From: an uncultured Chloroflexota bacterium
GTDB taxonomy: Bacteria; Chloroflexota; Dehalococcoidia; Lucifugimonadales; CAJWER01
Length of the DNA stretch: 5,896 bases
Assembly: GCA_913030785.1 (NCBI GenBank)
Contig: CAJWER010000192.1
Coordinates: 1-5,896, forward strand
Direction: 5' to 3'
The notes beneath the pieces were generated by a model. It had not been told where the DNA came from and ran no database searches. It saw nothing but the letters and a program-made list of their open reading frames with translations. The position numbers and the translations under genes are program-made. Every line of letters begins with the position of its first letter. Positions within the stretch are counted from its first letter, which is position 1. Positions 5,808-5,896 of this stretch are shown here, piece after piece.

Positions 5808-5896
5808 CTACTTGAACGTTCCTTTTAGGAAGGGCTCGCCGTAAACGTCATCAAAAGATTCGAGAATCTCGAATTGACCATCTTCGAGTATCTCTC
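5808..5896 (-). CDS. urtA: C-terminus of putative urea ABC transporter substrate-binding protein UrtA
   Basis: Twenty-eight residues on the minus strand run from the window edge to TAG (5810-5808): EILEDGQFEILESF, then DDVYGEPFLKGTFK. The DGQF(E/D)I element is typical of the last strands of UrtA-type periplasmic binding proteins, and the product would bind urea or short amides in the periplasm. The gene order, binding protein then a putative UrtB, supports the call. The fragment is short, so the family call is tentative. It shares the lower-GC composition of the adjacent urtB-like piece. Confidence 0.45.
   Translation of the reverse strand, partial: EILEDGQFEILESFDDVYGEPFLKGTFK

Noticed and set aside
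5174..5896. Genuine horizontally acquired island or new sulfatase/DUF1501/urea system
   Set aside because: All genes at the joints are broken, no integrase, transposase or direct repeats are seen, and both joints look like microhomology chimeras.

Overview
The window reads as a contig of mixed origin. Positions 1 to about 5175 look like one GC-rich bacterial genome. It carries metabolic genes separated by long intergenic stretches full of degenerate palindromic repeats. The repeat arms (TTCGACAGGCTCAGG type and GATTCTTCGCT...CAGAATGACA type) and the gene mix (S1 sulfatase, SDR oxidoreductase, GT20 trehalose-phosphate synthase, metal-dependent amidohydrolase) resemble uncultivated Chloroflexota of the Dehalococcoidia/SAR202 kind. 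That assignment is from memory and is only moderately sure. The last ~720 bases do not fit this genome and look like pieces of one or two other organisms, probably of the Planctomycetota/Verrucomicrobiota type. Layout, left to right: the C-terminal part of a sulfatase (+), running in from outside the window; a convergent intergenic region with a decayed palindromic repeat and a perfect hairpin; an SDR oxidoreductase (-) with a good sigma70-type promoter, whose catalytic YxxxK lysine is replaced by asparagine; about 670 bases without a gene, holding nested hairpins and three copies of an imperfect palindromic repeat; otsA-like trehalose-6-phosphate synthase (+), complete in its motifs but broken by a frameshift at a 7-bp tandem duplication; a candidate extended -10 promoter; and an amidohydrolase (+) that loses homology after about residue 250. 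Near 5174-5185 the amidohydrolase switches into an opposite-strand internal fragment of a DUF1501 protein. Near 5528-5549 that fragment switches into the N-terminus of a putative UrtB (urea ABC transporter permease, -). Behind it come a strong hairpin and the last 28 residues of a putative UrtA. Both switches lie in short stretches that read sensibly in both flanking genes, which is the signature of microhomology joining: a chimeric amplification product, a misassembly or, less likely, a real rearrangement. The genes do not form one pathway. Sulfatase and SDR are convergent, SDR and otsA are divergent across the repeat-rich spacer, and only otsA and the amidohydrolase are codirectional, the latter apparently with its own promoter. 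otsB is not present in the window. I found no convincing new biological system. The most important observations are the two chimeric joints, the otsA frameshift and the lysine-less SDR.
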